8,014 bases of DNA, from the NCBI GenBank assembly GCA_036554605.1, contig DATBMY010000364.1, positions 1-8,014 on the forward strand, written 5' to 3'. A program made the position numbers and the translations under genes. Position 1 is the first letter of the stretch, and every line of letters starts with the position of its first letter. Below the pieces are notes generated by a model. The model saw nothing but the letters and a program-made list of their open reading frames with translations, was not told the DNA's origin and made no database searches. Positions 6,939 to 8,014 of this stretch are shown piece after piece. This stretch comes from DATBMY01 sp036554605 (lineage in GTDB: Bacteria > Acidobacteriota > Blastocatellia > UBA7656).

Positions 6939-6960
6939 CCGAAAGGCGTTTCGATTTCGG
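6939..6960 (-). promoter_or_regulatory. Hairpin overlapping the pilM ribosome-binding site
   Basis: On the minus strand CCGAAA (6960-6955) pairs with TTTCGG (6944-6939), and the last two Gs belong to the G5 run that serves as the pilM Shine-Dalgarno. A tighter alternative, CGAAA-CGCC-TTTCG (6953-6940), uses the same 3' arm. Either fold would partly hide the ribosome site. The stems are short and the role is inferred. Confidence 0.3.
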
Positions 6961-7105
6961 ATTGCGGATGGAGTGCGGAACCACGGGATCGAACCCGAAA
7001 TCTAAAACCGTTGCAGGGGCAACCGTAGCAGTTGAGGAAAAGCTTTGTCGTGACAGCTAAGAAGGGGCGTAATGTAAGGGGCGCATCAGGGGGACGGAAT
7101 TCGAA

Positions 7106-7181
7106 GGGATGAGGGGTGAAGGATGAAGCATGAATACAAGATTCAAATCTCGTTCATTCTTCACCCTTCATCCTTCATCCC
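7106..7181. repeat. Long imperfect palindrome built of heptanucleotide repeats
   Basis: The left arm 7106-7134 and right arm 7153-7181 are inverted copies, 25 of 29 positions matching. Each arm is four tandem heptamers of the type RGNRTGA (left: GGGATGA, GGGGTGA, AGGATGA, AGCATGA). The 18-nt centre contains a second small stem, AGATT-CA-AATCT (7139-7150). The whole element could extrude as a cruciform in DNA or fold as a long hairpin in the predicted pilM leader. It resembles heptad repeats and small palindromic elements scattered in some bacterial genomes; whether it recurs here cannot be seen from one window. Confidence 0.85.
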
Positions 7182-7216
7182 TCCAAAGATCGATGACACT
7201 TTTTCCAACGCAGCCA

Positions 7217-7245
7217 TTTCTACCATCCACCCCTATTAGTGTCAA
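7217..7245 (-). promoter_or_regulatory. Candidate main promoter of the pil operon with operator-like palindrome
   Basis: The minus strand has a perfect -35 TTGACA (7240-7245), a 17-nt spacer and -10 TAGAAA (7217-7222; four of six matches). An A8 tract (7251-7258) lies just upstream, where an UP element would sit. The -35 is embedded in the perfect palindrome TAGTGT-CA-ACACTA (7237-7250), a plausible repressor site. Transcription would begin near 7210, leaving a leader of about 280 nt before pilM that includes the heptad palindrome. Confidence 0.5.
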
Positions 7246-7333
7246 CACTATTTTTTTTATACTGTTTTCGCGCGTGAGCATCACCTGTTCTTGCAGGTCG
7301 AAGGGCGCGCGGCGCGGTTGATTGCGCCCCCTG

Positions 7334-7363
7334 TTGAACAGGATCGCAAAATCGTTTTATAGT
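7334..7363 (+). promoter_or_regulatory. Candidate promoter for the secreted-protein gene
   Basis: The plus strand has TTGAAC (7334-7339, four of six), an 18-nt spacer and TATAGT (7358-7363, five of six). A start near 7370 would leave a leader of about 32 nt with GGAGG at 7388-7392. The -35 lies in the perfect inverted repeat CCTGTT-G-AACAGG (7330-7342). Confidence 0.45.
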
Positions 7364-7401
7364 CGAATTCTGATTCCCATCGCAGCCGGAGGTGAGCAGG
7401 T

Positions 7402-8010
7402 GTGAGATTACTGACGAGATTAACAGCCCTATTACTCTTCTCCGCCTTTTGCGCGCAGGTCTCCTACTCGCAACCACCCTTTGACGCAGGAGAGGAGCCG
7501 CCCGTCACTTTGCTTAAGCATGGCTGGATAAAGCTCGGACCGAACCCCGGAGAAATACCGCGCGCCAGAAGAGAATACATGGAAGAGGCGCTTCACGAAG
7601 AATATAAGAAGAACAGCCCCGATTGGCGAACGGTCGACGAGATTGAATTGACCAGAGCCGGTCAAAGCAGGGCGAGCGGAAGGCTGAACCCGCCCAAGCC
7701 TTATATGTACAAGGTCCGCGTCAAAAACAGCAGCTCGAAGATTGCCGTCGCGGTGAAGTGGACCTATGTCTTCATAGACCCGGTCACGCGAAAGGAGCTC
7801 TTGCGCCACAGCTTCGAGAGCAAGACAAAGATAGCGCCCGGCAAGGTGAAAGAGATTACGACTTATACGGACGCGGCCCCGCCCAGCGTAGTCAACGCGC
7901 AGGCGAAATCCAAGAAAGGCAAAGAGTGGATAGAGGAGGTAATCATAGAAAAAGTTCAGTACGCGGACGGCACAAGCTGGACGAGAGGTGATCGCGCCCG
8001 GCTCAATTGA
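7402..8010 (+). CDS. Secreted protein of unknown function
   Basis: I do not recognise a named family. The 202-residue protein starts at a GTG with GGAGG 9 nt upstream. It has a signal peptide (1-23: MRLLTRLTALLLFSAFCAQV, then SYS before Q24); the only cysteine, C17, lies within it with Phe at -1, so it is not a good lipobox. The mature protein has a charged N-terminal part (about 30-95) and then a predominantly beta region (about 99-192). There YMYKVRVKNSSSKIAVAVKW, an aromatic/charged turn (FIDPVTRKEL) and a KIAPGKVKEI strand suggest an immunoglobulin-like sandwich. Similar small exported proteins are, to my recollection, common in Acidobacteriota. It is divergent from the pil operon and shares its upstream region. 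A link with pili is possible but unsupported by the sequence. Confidence 0.85.
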   Translation: MRLLTRLTALLLFSAFCAQVSYSQPPFDAGEEPPVTLLKHGWIKLGPNPGEIPRARREYMEEALHEEYKKNSPDWRTVDEIELTRAGQSRASGRLNPPKPYMYKVRVKNSSSKIAVAVKWTYVFIDPVTRKELLRHSFESKTKIAPGKVKEITTYTDAAPPSVVNAQAKSKKGKEWIEEVIIEKVQYADGTSWTRGDRARLN

Positions 8011-8014
8011 CTCG

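Larger units (their letters stand above)
6932..7401. other. 470-bp divergent intergenic region
   Basis: This gap between pilM (leftward) and the secreted-protein gene (rightward) shows no credible reading frame. It holds two promoter candidates facing opposite ways, a 76-bp palindrome of heptanucleotide repeats, a hairpin at the pilM ribosome site, a tRNA T-arm-like inverted repeat (CGGG-ATCGAA-CCCG, 6984-6997), and small inverted repeats at 7010-7023 (GTTGC-AGGG-GCAAC), 7283-7298 (ACCTG-N6-CAGGT) and 7303-7329 (GGGCGC-N15-GCGCCC). About 7250-7258 is a run of eight T residues. I see nothing else in 7026-7104. Confidence 0.8.

Noticed and set aside
6961..7025. A complete tRNA gene upstream of pilM
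   Set aside because: Only a T-arm-like repeat with a 6-nt loop is present; acceptor and anticodon stems cannot be formed with neighbouring sequence.
7237..7258. TAGTG-TCAA-CACTA followed by T8 as a plus-strand terminator
   Set aside because: The stem has only five pairs, two of them G-C, and no rightward gene precedes it. The same bases make a better -35 palindrome and A-tract for the leftward promoter.
7220..7477. 85-residue minus-strand frame over the divergent promoter region
   Set aside because: It overlaps both promoter candidates and the signal-peptide coding region of the rightward gene and has an Arg-rich, non-protein-like start.

Overview
The window reads as chromosomal DNA of a fairly GC-rich, two-membraned bacterium. 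It is dominated by one leftward (minus-strand) type IV pilus assembly operon, pilM-pilN-pilO-pilP-pilQ. A small Roadblock/LC7 (MglB-like) gene follows pilQ, and a tRNA-Arg gene follows that. My best taxonomic guess is Acidobacteriota, perhaps Blastocatellia. This rests on the PilMNOPQ order, the sequence style, the Roadblock gene behind the secretin, and a secreted hypothetical protein of a kind I associate with that group. It is an inference, not a demonstrated assignment.

Layout, left to right. Positions 1-102 may hold the 3' end of a rightward gene (weak). 154-227 is tRNA-Arg(ACG) on the minus strand, with its own promoter at about 271-300. A probable operon terminator at 243-267 overlaps that promoter's start region. 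350-718 is the Roadblock/LC7 gene. 719-789 is a short spacer with two mutually exclusive stem-loops, one of which would hide the Roadblock gene's Shine-Dalgarno. 790-3678 is pilQ, followed by a 192-bp spacer. Then come pilP (3871-4470), pilO (4483-5181), pilN (5193-5870) and pilM (5867-6931), packed with an ATGA overlap or 11-12 nt gaps. 6932-7401 is a 470-bp divergent regulatory region containing a long palindrome of heptanucleotide repeats, a good minus-strand promoter for the pil operon and a plus-strand promoter. 7402-8010 is a rightward gene for a secreted protein of unknown function.

How the parts work together, from family knowledge. PilM (cytoplasmic, actin-like) grips the N-terminus of PilN. 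PilN and PilO form a coiled-coil dimer anchored in the inner membrane. PilP bridges from PilN/PilO to the periplasmic N-domains of PilQ. PilQ is the outer-membrane secretin through which the pilus passes. MglB-type Roadblock proteins activate the GTPase MglA, which sets the cell pole at which pili work. A Roadblock gene placed last behind pilQ therefore suggests a locally encoded polarity or activity regulator; no mglA is visible here.

I saw no CRISPR array, transposase, phage gene or defence system. The points most worth a second look are the Roadblock gene and its switch-like leader, the heptad palindrome in the predicted pilM leader, and the overlapping promoter and terminator in front of tRNA-Arg.
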